A stretch of 64,000 bases of DNA from Paraburkholderia xenovorans LB400 (GTDB lineage: Bacteria > Pseudomonadota > Gammaproteobacteria > Burkholderiales > Burkholderiaceae), in assembly GCF_000013645.1 (NCBI RefSeq), contig NC_007951.1:1550001-1614000 (forward strand), given 5' to 3'. Below, piece after piece: positions 44,396 to 54,053 of this stretch; the first letter of the stretch is position 1; every line of letters starts with the position of its first letter. A program made the position numbers and the translations under genes. The notes under the pieces are model-generated. The model searched no databases and was not told the DNA's origin. It saw only the letters and a list, made by a program, of their open reading frames with translations.

Positions 44396-47300
44396 GTGGC
44401 CCACTCATTCAGGCGGTCGAAAAAATTGGCATCTAACGGCATTATCAGGATTCGCGGCGCGCGCCAGCACAACCTCAAGAACGTCGACCTCGACGTACGA
44501 ACCGGCGAAATGACAGTCGTAACCGGCCCGTCCGGCTCCGGCAAGTCGAGCCTCGTGTTCGACACGCTTTACGCGGAAGGGCAGCGGCGCTACGTCGAAA
44601 CGTTCAGCGCTTACGCACGGCAGTTTCTGGACCGCATGGACCGGCCGCAAGTCGACCGCGTGGACGGCGTGCCGCCCGCCATCGCGATCGACCAGACCAA
44701 TCCGGTGCGCAGTTCGCGCTCCACCGTCGGCACCATGACGGAGCTCAACGATCACCTGAAGCTCCTCTACGCGCGCGCGGCCGAACTGTTCGACCGCAAG
44801 ACGGCCCGCCAGGTGCGGCACGACACGCCGGAAACGATCTACGCCGAACTGCTCGAGCGCACCGCGAAGAACGAGCCGCGGCTCGTCGTCACGTTCCCGG
44901 TCGAACTGCCGGAGTCCGCGTCGGAGCAGGAAGTGGAGCAGTGGTTGTCGGCGAGCGGCTACACGCGCGTTCAGGCACAGCGCGAAGTCGATTCGCCCAC
45001 GGGCAAGCGCAAACTGCTCGATGTGGTGGCCGACCGCTTCCGGCCGCGCTCGGTGGACAAGCAGCGAGTGGTCGAGGCGATCGAGGCGTCGCTCAAGCGC
45101 GGCGGAGGGCGCGTCAATGTTTATGTGCTGCCGGCGTCGTCGGAAGGGCCGGAAGCTCAGGAAAGCGAACCGGAAATCTGGCGCTTCTCCACCGGCTTGC
45201 ATAGCCCCGAAAGCGATCTGCGCTATGCGGACCCGCAGCCCGCGCTGTTCTCGTTCAACTCGGCGTACGGCGCGTGCGAAGTCTGCCGCGGTTTTGGTCG
45301 CGTGATCGGCGTCGACCTCGGGCTGGTGATTCCGGACGCGCGCAAGACGCTGCGCGACGGTGCGATCAAGCCCATGCAAACGCCGGCCTGGAAGGAATGC
45401 CAGGACGATCTGATGCGCTACGCGGCGAAAGCGGATATTCGCCGCGGCACGCCGTGGGGCGAGCTGACGGACGCCGAGCGCGACTGGGTCATCAACGGCT
45501 CGCCCGACTGGAACGGCAAGTGGCAAAGCCACTGGTACGGTGTCAAACGCTTCTTCGAATATCTCGAATCGAAAGCGTACAAGATGCATATCCGTGTGCT
45601 GCTGTCCAAATACCGCAGCTATACGCCGTGCGAAACCTGCGGCGGCGCGCGTCTGAAAACCGAATCGCTGTTGTGGCGCCTCGGCAGCAAAGCGAATGCG
45701 GACGACGTGTTGCCGGCCGGCAAGCGCTTCCTGCCGCGCGGCGTCGACTGGACGCGCGAACAGCTCGAAGCGTTGCCGGGTCTGACCGTGCACGACCTGA
45801 TGCTGATGCCGATCGAGCGTATCCGGCGCTTCTTCGACGAAGTCAGCCTGCCGAGCGCGCTGCTCGACGACGCGCTCAAACTGCTGCTCGCCGAAGTGCG
45901 CACGCGCCTCAAATATCTGTGCGACGTGGGCCTCGGTTATCTCACGCTCGACCGGCAGAGCCGCACGCTGTCGGGCGGCGAGGTGCAGCGGATCAATCTG
46001 ACCACGGCGCTCGGCACGTCGCTCACCAAGACGCTTTTCGTGCTCGACGAGCCGAGCATCGGCCTGCATCCGCGCGACCTGAACCGCATTGTCGAAGCCA
46101 TGCACCGCTTGCGCGACGCGGGCAATACGCTGGTGGTGGTCGAGCACGATCCCTCGGTCATGCTCGCCGCGGATCGTCTGATCGACATGGGCCCGGGGCC
46201 GGGCGAGCGCGGCGGCTCGATCATTTATGACGGCGTGCCCGAGGCGATCCGTTCTTCCGGCACGCTCACCGGTGAGTATCTTGGCGGCCGCCGGCATGTG
46301 GCGGACGCGGCGCACTGGTCACAGCGTCCGGTGAATGACGCCACGCCGCGCATCGTGCTGGAAGGCGCGACGGAACACAATCTGCGCGATGTCACGGTGG
46401 AGATTCCGCTGGAGCGGCTCGTCTGTGTGACGGGGGTATCGGGTTCCGGCAAATCCACGCTGCTGCAAGACGTGCTGTATCCGGCCATGGCGCGCCACTT
46501 CGGTCTTGCCACCGAATCGCCGGGCGCATTCAGAAGCTTGAGCGGCGCCGATCAGGTCACCGACGTCGTGTTCGTCGACCAGTCGCCGATCGGCAAGACC
46601 GCGCGGTCGAACCCGGCCAGTTATGTCGGCGCGTTCGACGAAATCCGCAAACTGTTCGCCAGGGCGCCGCTCGCGCAGCAACGCGGCTACGGCCCGGGCA
46701 TGTTCAGCTTCAATTCGGGTGACGGCCGCTGCCCGACGTGCGGCGGCTCGGGTTTCGAACATATCGAAATGCAGTTCCTGAGCGACGTGTACCTGCGTTG
46801 CCCCGATTGCGACGGGCGCCGTTATCGCGCGGAACTGCTCGAAGTAAAGATCGAACGCGGCGAACCGGCGCGCGCGCTGAGCATTGCCGACGTGCTGGAA
46901 CTGACGGTGAGCGAAGCAACCACCTTTTTTGCCAAAGACGCCGAAGTGCTGCGCGTGCTGCAGCCAATCGTCGACGTGGGCCTCGAATACGTGAAGCTCG
47001 GCCAGCCGGTGCCCACGTTGTCGGGCGGCGAAGCACAACGGCTCAAACTCGCCGGGTTTCTCGCGGAATCGGCTCAGGCGCGCACCGCGCGCAGCGCGAA
47101 GCAGCCGGTCGCGAAGCGTCTGTTCATGTTCGACGAACCGACCACCGGCCTGCATTTCGACGACATCGCCAAGCTGATGCAGGCGTTCGGCAAACTGCTC
47201 GCGAGCGGTCATTCGCTGATCGTGATCGAGCACAACCTCGACGTGATCCGCGCGGCCGACTGGCTGATCGACCTCGGTCCCGAAGGTGGCGACGGCGGCG

Positions 47301-50300
47301 GCCGGGTGCTGTGCGCCGGCACGCCGGAAGACGTCAAGGCGTGCCCGGAATCGCATACCGGCGAAGCGCTGCTGCAATACGACCGCGCCATGAACGCGGC
47401 CGCCGAACCGGCGTCGCAAGGCATTCCGCTGCAGAAGGCGCTGAGCGCGGCGCGTGCGCGCCGGGCCGTCGAAGGCGAGGACGTGGTGCGCATCGTCAAT
47501 GCGCGCGAGCACAACCTGAAATCGCTGGACGTGGACATTCCGCACGGCAAATTCAACGTGATTACCGGGGTCTCCGGTTCGGGCAAGTCCACGCTCGCCT
47601 TCGACATTCTGTTCCATGAAGGGCAGCGCCGTTACCTCGAATCGCTCAACGCCTACGCGCGTTCCATCGTGCAGCCCGCGGGGCGGCCCGAGGTGGACGC
47701 GGTGTACGGCATTCCGCCGACCGTCGCGATCGAGCAGCGGCTTTCGCGCGGCGGCCGCAAGAGCACCGTGGCGACTACGTCCGAGGTGTGGCACTTCCTG
47801 CGTCTGCTGTATGTGAAGCTCGGTCTGCAGCATTGCATTCATGACGGCACGCCGGTTACGTCGCAAAGCGTGGAATCCATCGCGGCGCAGTTGCTGCGCG
47901 ATCACAAGGGGCAGCACGTTGGTTTTCTCGCGCCGCTGGTCGTGAATCGCAAGGGCGTCTATACCGATCTGGCGAAGTGGGCGAAAGCGCGCGGCAATAC
48001 GCATCTGCGTGTGGATGGCGAATTCGTGCCGGTGGACCCGTGGCCGAAGCTCGACCGCTTCCGCGAGCATACGATCGAGTTGCCGGTGACCGATCTCGTC
48101 GTGTCGCCGGACCATGAAGCCGAGTTGCGTCAGGCGCTCGACCAGACGCTGGAAGTCGGCAAGGGCGTGATGCATCTGCTGGCGCCGCTCGACGGTTTGC
48201 ACGACGCGATGAGCGGCGGCCGCCCCACGGCGCAACTCGGCGCCGTGAAGGTGCTGTCCACCAAGCGCGCGTGTCCGGTGTGCGGCACGAGCTATCCCGA
48301 GCTCGACCCGCGCATGTTCTCGTATAACAGCAAGCATGGCTGGTGTACGACCTGCGTCGGCACGGGTCTCGCGCTCACGCGCGAGCAGCGCGCCGCATAC
48401 GACGACACGATCGTTGTCGACGACAATCGCGGCCGCGAACAGAGCCTGCCTTCGGAAGAGCAGGAGCCCGAAGGCCTCGTGGATGAACCGTGTCCGGACT
48501 GTGCGGGCACGCGTCTGAATCCCACTGCACGCGCGGTCACCTTCGACGCGCAGGCCATTGTCGATGTCGCGCAATGGACCGTGTCCGACACGCGCGCGTG
48601 GGTCGACACACTGGAAATGACCGGTCGCGACGCGGAAATCGCGCGCGACGTGATCAGCGAAATCGGCAGCCGCCTGCAGTTCCTCGAAGAAGTCGGACTC
48701 GGCTATCTGAGTCTCGATCGCGCCGCGCCGAGTCTCTCGGGTGGCGAGGCGCAGCGTATCCGTCTCGCGGCGCAACTCGGCAGCAATCTGCAAGGCGTGT
48801 GCTACGTACTCGACGAACCGACCATCGGTCTGCATCCACGCGACAATCAGATTCTGCTGAACGCTCTGCGCAAGCTCGGTGAGAAGGGCAACACGCTGGT
48901 GGTCGTCGAGCACGACGAGGACACCATCCGGCGCGCCGATCACATCATCGACATCGGGCCGGGCGCGGGCAAGCGCGGCGGCACGCTGGTCGCGCAGGGC
49001 AGTGTGGCGGACCTGTCGGCGCAACCCGATTCCGTGACCGGGCAGTTTCTCGCCAACCCGATCGTGCATCCGTTGCAGCCGCGTCGTGAAGTGGTCGCGC
49101 CGGGCAAGCGCACGGCCGCGGTGCCGGAAAACTGGCTGACCGTGCACGGTGGCAAACTGCACAACCTGCGCAACGTCACGGTCGGTATTCCGCTCTCGCG
49201 ATTGGTGGCGGTCACGGGCGTCAGCGGTTCCGGCAAGTCGACCCTTGCACGCGACGTGTTGATGGCTAATCTGCTGGATGCGGTCGGGCGGTCGGTGCTG
49301 TCGTCGCCGGCCACACGGCGCGCGCGCGCCGCGGCCGAGGAGAAGCCGGCGGCGAACCGGCGCTCCAGCGTGCTGGCGCGCACGGCGCCGCGCGCGCAAT
49401 TGAACGTGACGCATGCATGGCAAGGCTGCGATTCGATCACCGGCTGGGAGACTATCGACCGCGTACTCGAAGTCGATCAAACGCCGATCGGCAAGACGCC
49501 GCGTTCGTGTCCTGCCACTTACATCGGCGTATGGGACGCGATCCGCAAGCTGTTCGCCGGCACGCTCGAAGCGCGTGCGCGCGGCTATACGGCCTCGCGT
49601 TTCTCGTTCAACACGGGCGAAGGCCGTTGCCCGGCCTGCGAGGGGCAGGGCGTGCGCACCATCGGCATGAGCTTTCTGCCCGATGTGAAAGTGCCTTGCG
49701 ATGTGTGTCACGGGCAGCGCTTCAATCCCGAGACGCTCGCGGTCACATGGCGCGGCAAGAATATCGGCGACGTGCTGACTATGGAAATCGACGAAGCCGT
49801 CGAGTTTTTCGCGCCCATCTCGAACATCGCCCATCCGTTGCAGTTGATGAAAGACGTCGGGCTCGGCTATCTAACACTGGGTCAACCTTCGCCCACGTTG
49901 TCGGGTGGCGAAGCGCAGCGTATCAAGCTCGTCACCGAATTAAGCAAGGTGCGCGACGACATTACGCGGCGCGGTCAGAAGCCGCCGCACACGTTATATG
50001 TGCTGGACGAACCGACCGTGGGCCTGCATATGGCTGACGTCGCCAGGCTGATTCGCGTGCTGCATCGTCTCGCGGACGGTGGCCATAGTGTCGTCGTCAT
50101 CGAGCACGATCTGGACGTGATCGCCGAGGCGGACTGGATCATCGATCTCGGCCCGGAGGGTGGCGTGGGCGGCGGGTCGATTGTCGCCGCCACGGATCCC
50201 GAAGGACTCGCCCGCGTTGCCGCAAGTCATACAGGCGCCGCGTTGCGGCCCGTTCTCGCGCGATCGCGCGACAACGACACCATCGTTGCGGGCGAAGGCA

Positions 50301-50311
50301 CGAACGGTTGA
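44396..50311 (+). CDS. Double-length UvrA with four ABC ATPase units
   Basis: 1971 residues, two complete UvrA proteins in tandem (canonical UvrA is about 950). Walker A G-x-S-G-S-G-K-S occurs four times (near 44, 680, 1058, 1606), L-S-G-G-E-x-Q-R four times (525, 876, 1447, 1836) and Walker B L-D-E-P or F-D-E-P four times (547, 908, 1471, 1867). DNA-binding zinc modules are present in both halves. The UvrB-side zinc module is complete in the second half (C-P-V-C at about 1288), but the first half lacks its first Cys pair. It should bind damaged DNA for nucleotide excision repair. I use the GTG at 44396; a TTG at 44426 is possible. A separate standard uvrA elsewhere is likely. Confidence 0.9.
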   Translation: MAHSFRRSKKLASNGIIRIRGARQHNLKNVDLDVRTGEMTVVTGPSGSGKSSLVFDTLYAEGQRRYVETFSAYARQFLDRMDRPQVDRVDGVPPAIAIDQTNPVRSSRSTVGTMTELNDHLKLLYARAAELFDRKTARQVRHDTPETIYAELLERTAKNEPRLVVTFPVELPESASEQEVEQWLSASGYTRVQAQREVDSPTGKRKLLDVVADRFRPRSVDKQRVVEAIEASLKRGGGRVNVYVLPASSEGPEAQESEPEIWRFSTGLHSPESDLRYADPQPALFSFNSAYGACEVCRGFGRVIGVDLGLVIPDARKTLRDGAIKPMQTPAWKECQDDLMRYAAKADIRRGTPWGELTDAERDWVINGSPDWNGKWQSHWYGVKRFFEYLESKAYKMHIRVLLSKYRSYTPCETCGGARLKTESLLWRLGSKANADDVLPAGKRFLPRGVDWTREQLEALPGLTVHDLMLMPIERIRRFFDEVSLPSALLDDALKLLLAEVRTRLKYLCDVGLGYLTLDRQSRTLSGGEVQRINLTTALGTSLTKTLFVLDEPSIGLHPRDLNRIVEAMHRLRDAGNTLVVVEHDPSVMLAADRLIDMGPGPGERGGSIIYDGVPEAIRSSGTLTGEYLGGRRHVADAAHWSQRPVNDATPRIVLEGATEHNLRDVTVEIPLERLVCVTGVSGSGKSTLLQDVLYPAMARHFGLATESPGAFRSLSGADQVTDVVFVDQSPIGKTARSNPASYVGAFDEIRKLFARAPLAQQRGYGPGMFSFNSGDGRCPTCGGSGFEHIEMQFLSDVYLRCPDCDGRRYRAELLEVKIERGEPARALSIADVLELTVSEATTFFAKDAEVLRVLQPIVDVGLEYVKLGQPVPTLSGGEAQRLKLAGFLAESAQARTARSAKQPVAKRLFMFDEPTTGLHFDDIAKLMQAFGKLLASGHSLIVIEHNLDVIRAADWLIDLGPEGGDGGGRVLCAGTPEDVKACPESHTGEALLQYDRAMNAAAEPASQGIPLQKALSAARARRAVEGEDVVRIVNAREHNLKSLDVDIPHGKFNVITGVSGSGKSTLAFDILFHEGQRRYLESLNAYARSIVQPAGRPEVDAVYGIPPTVAIEQRLSRGGRKSTVATTSEVWHFLRLLYVKLGLQHCIHDGTPVTSQSVESIAAQLLRDHKGQHVGFLAPLVVNRKGVYTDLAKWAKARGNTHLRVDGEFVPVDPWPKLDRFREHTIELPVTDLVVSPDHEAELRQALDQTLEVGKGVMHLLAPLDGLHDAMSGGRPTAQLGAVKVLSTKRACPVCGTSYPELDPRMFSYNSKHGWCTTCVGTGLALTREQRAAYDDTIVVDDNRGREQSLPSEEQEPEGLVDEPCPDCAGTRLNPTARAVTFDAQAIVDVAQWTVSDTRAWVDTLEMTGRDAEIARDVISEIGSRLQFLEEVGLGYLSLDRAAPSLSGGEAQRIRLAAQLGSNLQGVCYVLDEPTIGLHPRDNQILLNALRKLGEKGNTLVVVEHDEDTIRRADHIIDIGPGAGKRGGTLVAQGSVADLSAQPDSVTGQFLANPIVHPLQPRREVVAPGKRTAAVPENWLTVHGGKLHNLRNVTVGIPLSRLVAVTGVSGSGKSTLARDVLMANLLDAVGRSVLSSPATRRARAAAEEKPAANRRSSVLARTAPRAQLNVTHAWQGCDSITGWETIDRVLEVDQTPIGKTPRSCPATYIGVWDAIRKLFAGTLEARARGYTASRFSFNTGEGRCPACEGQGVRTIGMSFLPDVKVPCDVCHGQRFNPETLAVTWRGKNIGDVLTMEIDEAVEFFAPISNIAHPLQLMKDVGLGYLTLGQPSPTLSGGEAQRIKLVTELSKVRDDITRRGQKPPHTLYVLDEPTVGLHMADVARLIRVLHRLADGGHSVVVIEHDLDVIAEADWIIDLGPEGGVGGGSIVAATDPEGLARVAASHTGAALRPVLARSRDNDTIVAGEGTNG

Positions 50312-50319
50312 TGTAGCAG

Positions 50320-50356
50320 GGAGCGGCGCAATCAACGTTGCGCCGCTCCTTTCCTG
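50320..50356 (+). terminator. Rho-independent terminator after uvrA
   Basis: A perfect 12-bp stem starting GGAGCGGCGCAA encloses a 6-nt loop and is followed by TTTCCTGTTT. It begins 8 bp after the uvrA stop. Confidence 0.85.
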
Positions 50357-51283
50357 TTTGTTGCACCTGGCAGGTTGCGCGCTCGCAAGGCGACCGCCGA
50401 CACGCGCATGCGGCCGACGAGAAGTTGTCCTGCTCTCCCTGCTAAGTCCACTCACGCTCGGCGTTATTCTGTCTGTTAGCGTTATGTAATTTAATTGAAT
50501 TGTTTTGTAATTAACTATAAGACGCCATTGAGATGCGTATTTAAAGTGTCGTAAATACCGCTAAAAATATTTTCGAACACGGTTTTCCTTCTGCTATCGT
50601 CTCGCCTTCGGCGGCGGTCTCATTCCGGCGTCCTGATCACTCCAGCAAACGTACTGTTCACGGTCCGCTCGAATCATGCGGCGACCGTGCGAAGAGGCGT
50701 GCCCGGCCGGCCTTCCGTTTGTGCGGTGCGGCCGTTCAGTTGAGAGTTTCGCGTGCATTCATGCACGTCGCGAGTGCAGTGAAATCCCAATTCTCGTGCA
50801 GAAAAAGTCGAATGCTTATCTGCTCCGTATACGCTTATTCTTTTAAAGCGGCGCCAATTCGGTATGAGTTAGAGTTATCTCTCTAAACTAAGTATGCCGC
50901 CATCAAAAAAAGTTTGACCGTACATTTTTTGTCCTGCTATCTTTGCGTCCCATGAAACGCATGTGACGTTCGCGCAAAAAGTTCCAGGCGCTACGACCCA
51001 CATCGATCAGGTTGTCTCGATCGTGTACGCAAGGCGGAAGTGAGTGGGTCAAATTTAATCTATTAGTAGTTCTACTTAGATCGGCTATTGGGCTCGCATG
51101 ACCTGCGGCCGCAGTCCTCCTGAGTCACGTCCGTGTCATCGGAACGAGGCTGGGTAGTGCTGCGTCCGTTTTGGACTACGAATCAAAAGAGGCCGATCGC
51201 CAGATGGCTGAAGTGAATGTGGTTTGCGGTATGTAAGCGCACTGCAGTTACAGAAATGAACGGTTCACGCCGGAGGAGTAAAG
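50357..51283. other. Long AT-rich intergenic region before tonB
   Basis: More than 900 bp with no gene-like frame, clearly more AT-rich than its flanks (runs around 50490-50580 and 50810-50960). A short imperfect dyad (GTTAGAG/CTCTAAAC) lies near 50867-50887. I see no Fur-type box of recognisable quality. It probably holds the tonB promoter and may hide an untranslated RNA, but nothing can be named. It ends in GGAGGAGTAAAG, the tonB ribosome-binding site. Confidence 0.5.
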
Positions 51284-51994
51284 GTGGGTACGAAAGTCGA
51301 AGGGCAATTTCCGGCAGCAGCGGCCCGTATGGAGAGGCCAGGGCGCCCGCGTGAGTTTGGGCGCAAGCAGCAAAACCCAGTACGTCGCTTCGGCGGTATC
51401 GCAGTCGTTCTGCTCCTGCATATCGTGCTGATTTACGCACTGATCAATGGCCTCGCCACCAAGGTCGTGCAGGTCATTCAGCATCCTATCGAAACGAAGA
51501 TCATCGAGCCGGTGAAGCCGCCGCCTCCGCCGCCGTTGCCCACGGTGCAATTGCCGCCGCCGAAGTTCGCGCCGCCGCCGCCGCCGTTTGTGCCGCCGCC
51601 GGAAGTGCAGGTGCAGACGCCGCCGCAGCCGACGATTACGCATCAGGCCGCACCGGTTGTGTCGGCGCCCGCCGTGGCGCCGCCCGCACCACCGGCGCCG
51701 CCCGCGCCGAGCAAGCCGGTGAGCACTGAAGTCGGGGTGGTGTGCCCGAACTCGGATCAGATCCGTTCGTCGATCCGCTATCCGAAAGAAGCTCAGGAAA
51801 ACAACGTAACGGGTGATGTTCTCATTGAATTCGTTGTCGACCCGCAGGGCCATATTACGAATGAACGCGTTGCCAAATCCGCAGACGACTCGTCACTGGA
51901 TCGTGCTGCATTCAACGCGGTCAAGCAGTTCACGTGCGTTTCCCAAGGCCAGGCTGTCCGTGTGCAAGTTCCGTTCTCGTTTAATCTGAACTGA
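51284..51994 (+). CDS. tonB: TonB energy transducer
   Basis: 236 residues, start GTG at 51284 with GGAGGAG just upstream. A cytoplasmic N-terminus of about 35 residues precedes a single membrane anchor (I-A-V-V-L-L-L-H-I-V-L-I-Y; the conserved His is present). The periplasm-spanning Pro-rich region follows (about 75-150, including E-P-V-K-P-P-P), then the C-terminal TonB domain with R-Y-P-K-E-A and G-D-V-L-I-E-F-V-V-D. It couples the proton gradient to outer-membrane receptors with the ExbB and ExbD proteins encoded next, and probably serves the receptor at 56386. Confidence 0.93.
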   Translation: MGTKVEGQFPAAAARMERPGRPREFGRKQQNPVRRFGGIAVVLLLHIVLIYALINGLATKVVQVIQHPIETKIIEPVKPPPPPPLPTVQLPPPKFAPPPPPFVPPPEVQVQTPPQPTITHQAAPVVSAPAVAPPAPPAPPAPSKPVSTEVGVVCPNSDQIRSSIRYPKEAQENNVTGDVLIEFVVDPQGHITNERVAKSADDSSLDRAAFNAVKQFTCVSQGQAVRVQVPFSFNLN

Positions 51995-52070
51995 ATTCAC
52001 CGGCTGTTCGGTACCGGTAGCGATTTATCAGTCTTGGTTTTGAAGTTGTACTAATGAACTTGGAGCAGGC

Positions 52071-52976
52071 ATGAAGAAGCGTACTCTCGCCGCACTGGCG
52101 GCAACCATGTTGATCGCCGTAACTACGGTGGATACCTTTGTTGCACCGCAAATGGCCCATGCGCAGGCTAGCGACGCTACGGCGTCGGCTGCAGCGCCTG
52201 CCACCGCCGCGCCGCAAACGGCGAGTTCCGCCGCTGACGAAGCCGTGCCGCCGCCGGCGCCGGCCACGTCCGAAACCGTCAATAACCCGTACGGCCTCGG
52301 CGCACTGTGGAAGAACGGCGACTTTGTCGCGCGCTTCGTGCTGATTCTGCTGGTGCTCATGTCGATGGGCAGCTGGTACATCATGATCACCAAGTTCGTC
52401 GAGCAGTTCCGTGCGAACCGCCGCGCAAAGAGCGCCGATGAACAACTCTGGACTGCGCCGTCGCTGGTCGAAGGCGCGAAGCTTCTCGACGAAGCGTCGC
52501 CGTTCCGCTTCATCGCGGAAACGGCGATCGAAGCCGGCGAGCATCACGACGAAGCGCTGCTCGAAGCCGTGGACCGCAACACGTGGATCGATACCTCGGT
52601 GGAGCGTGCCATTACCAACGTGTCGAATCGTCTGCAAGACGGCCTGGCGTTCCTCGGCACGGTGGGTTCGACGGCGCCGTTCGTCGGCCTGTTCGGCACG
52701 GTGTGGGGGATTTATCACGCACTGACCGCTATCGGCATTGCCGGCCAGGCTTCGATCGACAAGGTCGCGGGTCCGGTGGGCGAGGCACTGATCATGACCG
52801 CCATTGGTCTCGCGGTGGCCGTGCCCGCGGTGCTCGGCTACAACTTCCTGGTTCGTCGCAACAAGTCGGTGATGGAGCGTGTGCGTGCATTCGGCGCGCA
52901 ACTGCATACCGTTCTGCTGGCCGGCAGCCGTCGCCCGGCGCGTGCCGCGGCTCGCGAAGCGTCGCTGGTTCAATAA
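52071..52976 (+). CDS. exbB: ExbB proton-channel protein
   Basis: 301 residues with a long N-terminal extension: a signal peptide (to about residue 32), then an Ala/Pro-rich linker, as in several beta-proteobacterial ExbB proteins. The MotA/TolQ/ExbB core follows with three membrane helices; G-T-V-G-S-T-A-P-F-V-G-L-F-G-T-V-W-G and A-L-I-M-T-A-I-G-L-A-V-A-V-P-A-V are the pore-helix signatures. GGAGCAGGC precedes the ATG. It forms the motor with the two ExbD proteins just downstream. Confidence 0.93.
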   Translation: MKKRTLAALAATMLIAVTTVDTFVAPQMAHAQASDATASAAAPATAAPQTASSAADEAVPPPAPATSETVNNPYGLGALWKNGDFVARFVLILLVLMSMGSWYIMITKFVEQFRANRRAKSADEQLWTAPSLVEGAKLLDEASPFRFIAETAIEAGEHHDEALLEAVDRNTWIDTSVERAITNVSNRLQDGLAFLGTVGSTAPFVGLFGTVWGIYHALTAIGIAGQASIDKVAGPVGEALIMTAIGLAVAVPAVLGYNFLVRRNKSVMERVRAFGAQLHTVLLAGSRRPARAAAREASLVQ

Positions 52977-52988
52977 GCGGAGTCTGTC

Positions 52989-53411
52989 ATGGCAATGAGC
53001 GTTGGGCAGGACGACAACGACGAGGTCATCTCCAGTATCAACACTACGCCGCTCGTCGACGTGATGCTGGTTCTGCTGATCATCTTTCTGATCACGATTC
53101 CGGTCGTGACGCATACGGTGCCGGTGCAATTGCCGAAGGAGACGATCCAGCCGCTGCAGACTACGCCGAAAAGTATCGTCATCGCGGTCAATCGCGACGG
53201 CGACTTCTTCTGGAACGAGAAGCAGGTCGACGGGCCTACGCTGCTGGCACGCCTGAAGACCGTGTCGGTCATGACGCCGCAACCGGAAGTGCATGTTCGC
53301 GGCGACCAGAACGCGCGTTATGAATTTATCGGTCGGGTCATTACCGAGTGCGAGCGCGCTGGTATTGCGAAGGTTTCGTTTATTACTGAGCCGCCCGCGC
53401 GCGGGGGGTGA
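52989..53411 (+). CDS. exbD: ExbD protein, first copy
   Basis: 140 residues: short cytoplasmic tail, one membrane helix (V-D-V-M-L-V-L-L-I-I-F-L-I) with the essential Asp in T-P-L-V-D, and a periplasmic domain. It starts 12 bp after exbB. It differs from the second copy in the whole periplasmic part, so the two are not a recent duplication. It carries protons through the ExbB pore. Confidence 0.92.
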   Translation: MAMSVGQDDNDEVISSINTTPLVDVMLVLLIIFLITIPVVTHTVPVQLPKETIQPLQTTPKSIVIAVNRDGDFFWNEKQVDGPTLLARLKTVSVMTPQPEVHVRGDQNARYEFIGRVITECERAGIAKVSFITEPPARGG

Positions 53412-53412
53412 C

Positions 53413-53607
53413 TTTGCATGGGACCGCACTAAGTGCGGTGCATGGGACCAGAGTAAGCGCTAAAGCACTAACTCTGGTCGACAGCTAAAGCACTAAGTCC
53501 GGTCGACAGCTTTGCATGGGACCGGACTAAGTGCGGTGCATGGGACCAAAGTAAGCGCTAAAGCGCTAACTCTGGTCGACAGCTGAAGCACTAAGTCCGG
53601 TCGACAG
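53413..53607. repeat. Tandem palindromic element between the two exbD genes
   Basis: Two units of about 98 bp (53413-53510 and 53511-53607), each built of hairpin modules. ACCGCAC/GTGCGGT is the first module of unit 1, and GACCAGAGT/ACTCTGGTC the second. A third part, CACTAAGTCCGGTCGAC, can pair with GACCGGACTAAGTG of unit 2. Differences between units mostly affect paired bases. The last unit ends directly at the ribosome-binding site of the second exbD. A related single copy lies at 37804-37857. Confidence 0.8.
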
Positions 53608-53616
53608 GAGCCAATA

Positions 53617-54045
53617 ATGGGAATGAACGTATCGTCGGGCGGCGGCAGTGAGCCGGATGTGATGGTGGACATCAACACCACGCCGTTGATCGACGTGATG
53701 CTGGTGCTGTTGATCATGCTGATCATCACAATTCCGATCCAGACGCATGCCATCAAGATGAATCTGCCGGTCGGCAATCCGCCGCCGCCGATCACGCAAC
53801 CTGAAGTAGTACAGATCGATATCGACTTCGACGGCACCACCACCTGGAACGGCCAGCCGGTGCCGAACCGTGCTGCGCTCGAATCCAGGCTCGCTCAGGT
53901 AGCGGCTGAACCGGTGCAGGCGGAAATCCATCTGCGGCCGAACAAGCTGGTGCCGTACAAGGATGTCGCCGAGGTGATGGCGTCCGCGCAACGGCTGGGC
54001 GCGACGAAAATCGGCCTGATCGGCAACGAGCAGTACATGCAATAG
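53617..54045 (+). CDS. exbD: ExbD protein, second copy
   Basis: 142 residues with the same layout as the first: N-terminal tail, one membrane helix with Asp in T-P-L-I-D, and a periplasmic domain. N-P-P-P-P-I-T-Q-P-E-V-V and E-I-H-L-R-P-N-K are typical of the ExbD2 type found in TonB-ExbB-ExbD1-ExbD2 clusters. ACAGGAGCC precedes the ATG. In Xanthomonas relatives the second ExbD is needed only for some substrates. Confidence 0.92.
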   Translation: MGMNVSSGGGSEPDVMVDINTTPLIDVMLVLLIMLIITIPIQTHAIKMNLPVGNPPPPITQPEVVQIDIDFDGTTTWNGQPVPNRAALESRLAQVAAEPVQAEIHLRPNKLVPYKDVAEVMASAQRLGATKIGLIGNEQYMQ

Positions 54046-54053
54046 GGAAGGCA

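Noticed and set aside
46319..49834. Minus-strand open frame of over 1100 codons opposite uvrA
   Set aside because: It is antisense to a well-supported gene with complete motifs. In GC-rich DNA the complementary frame often stays open, and its translation is rich in Arg/His with no domain.
50860..50890. Fur box upstream of tonB
   Set aside because: The short dyad does not match the GATAATGATAATCATTATC pattern well enough; no other candidate was found in the region.
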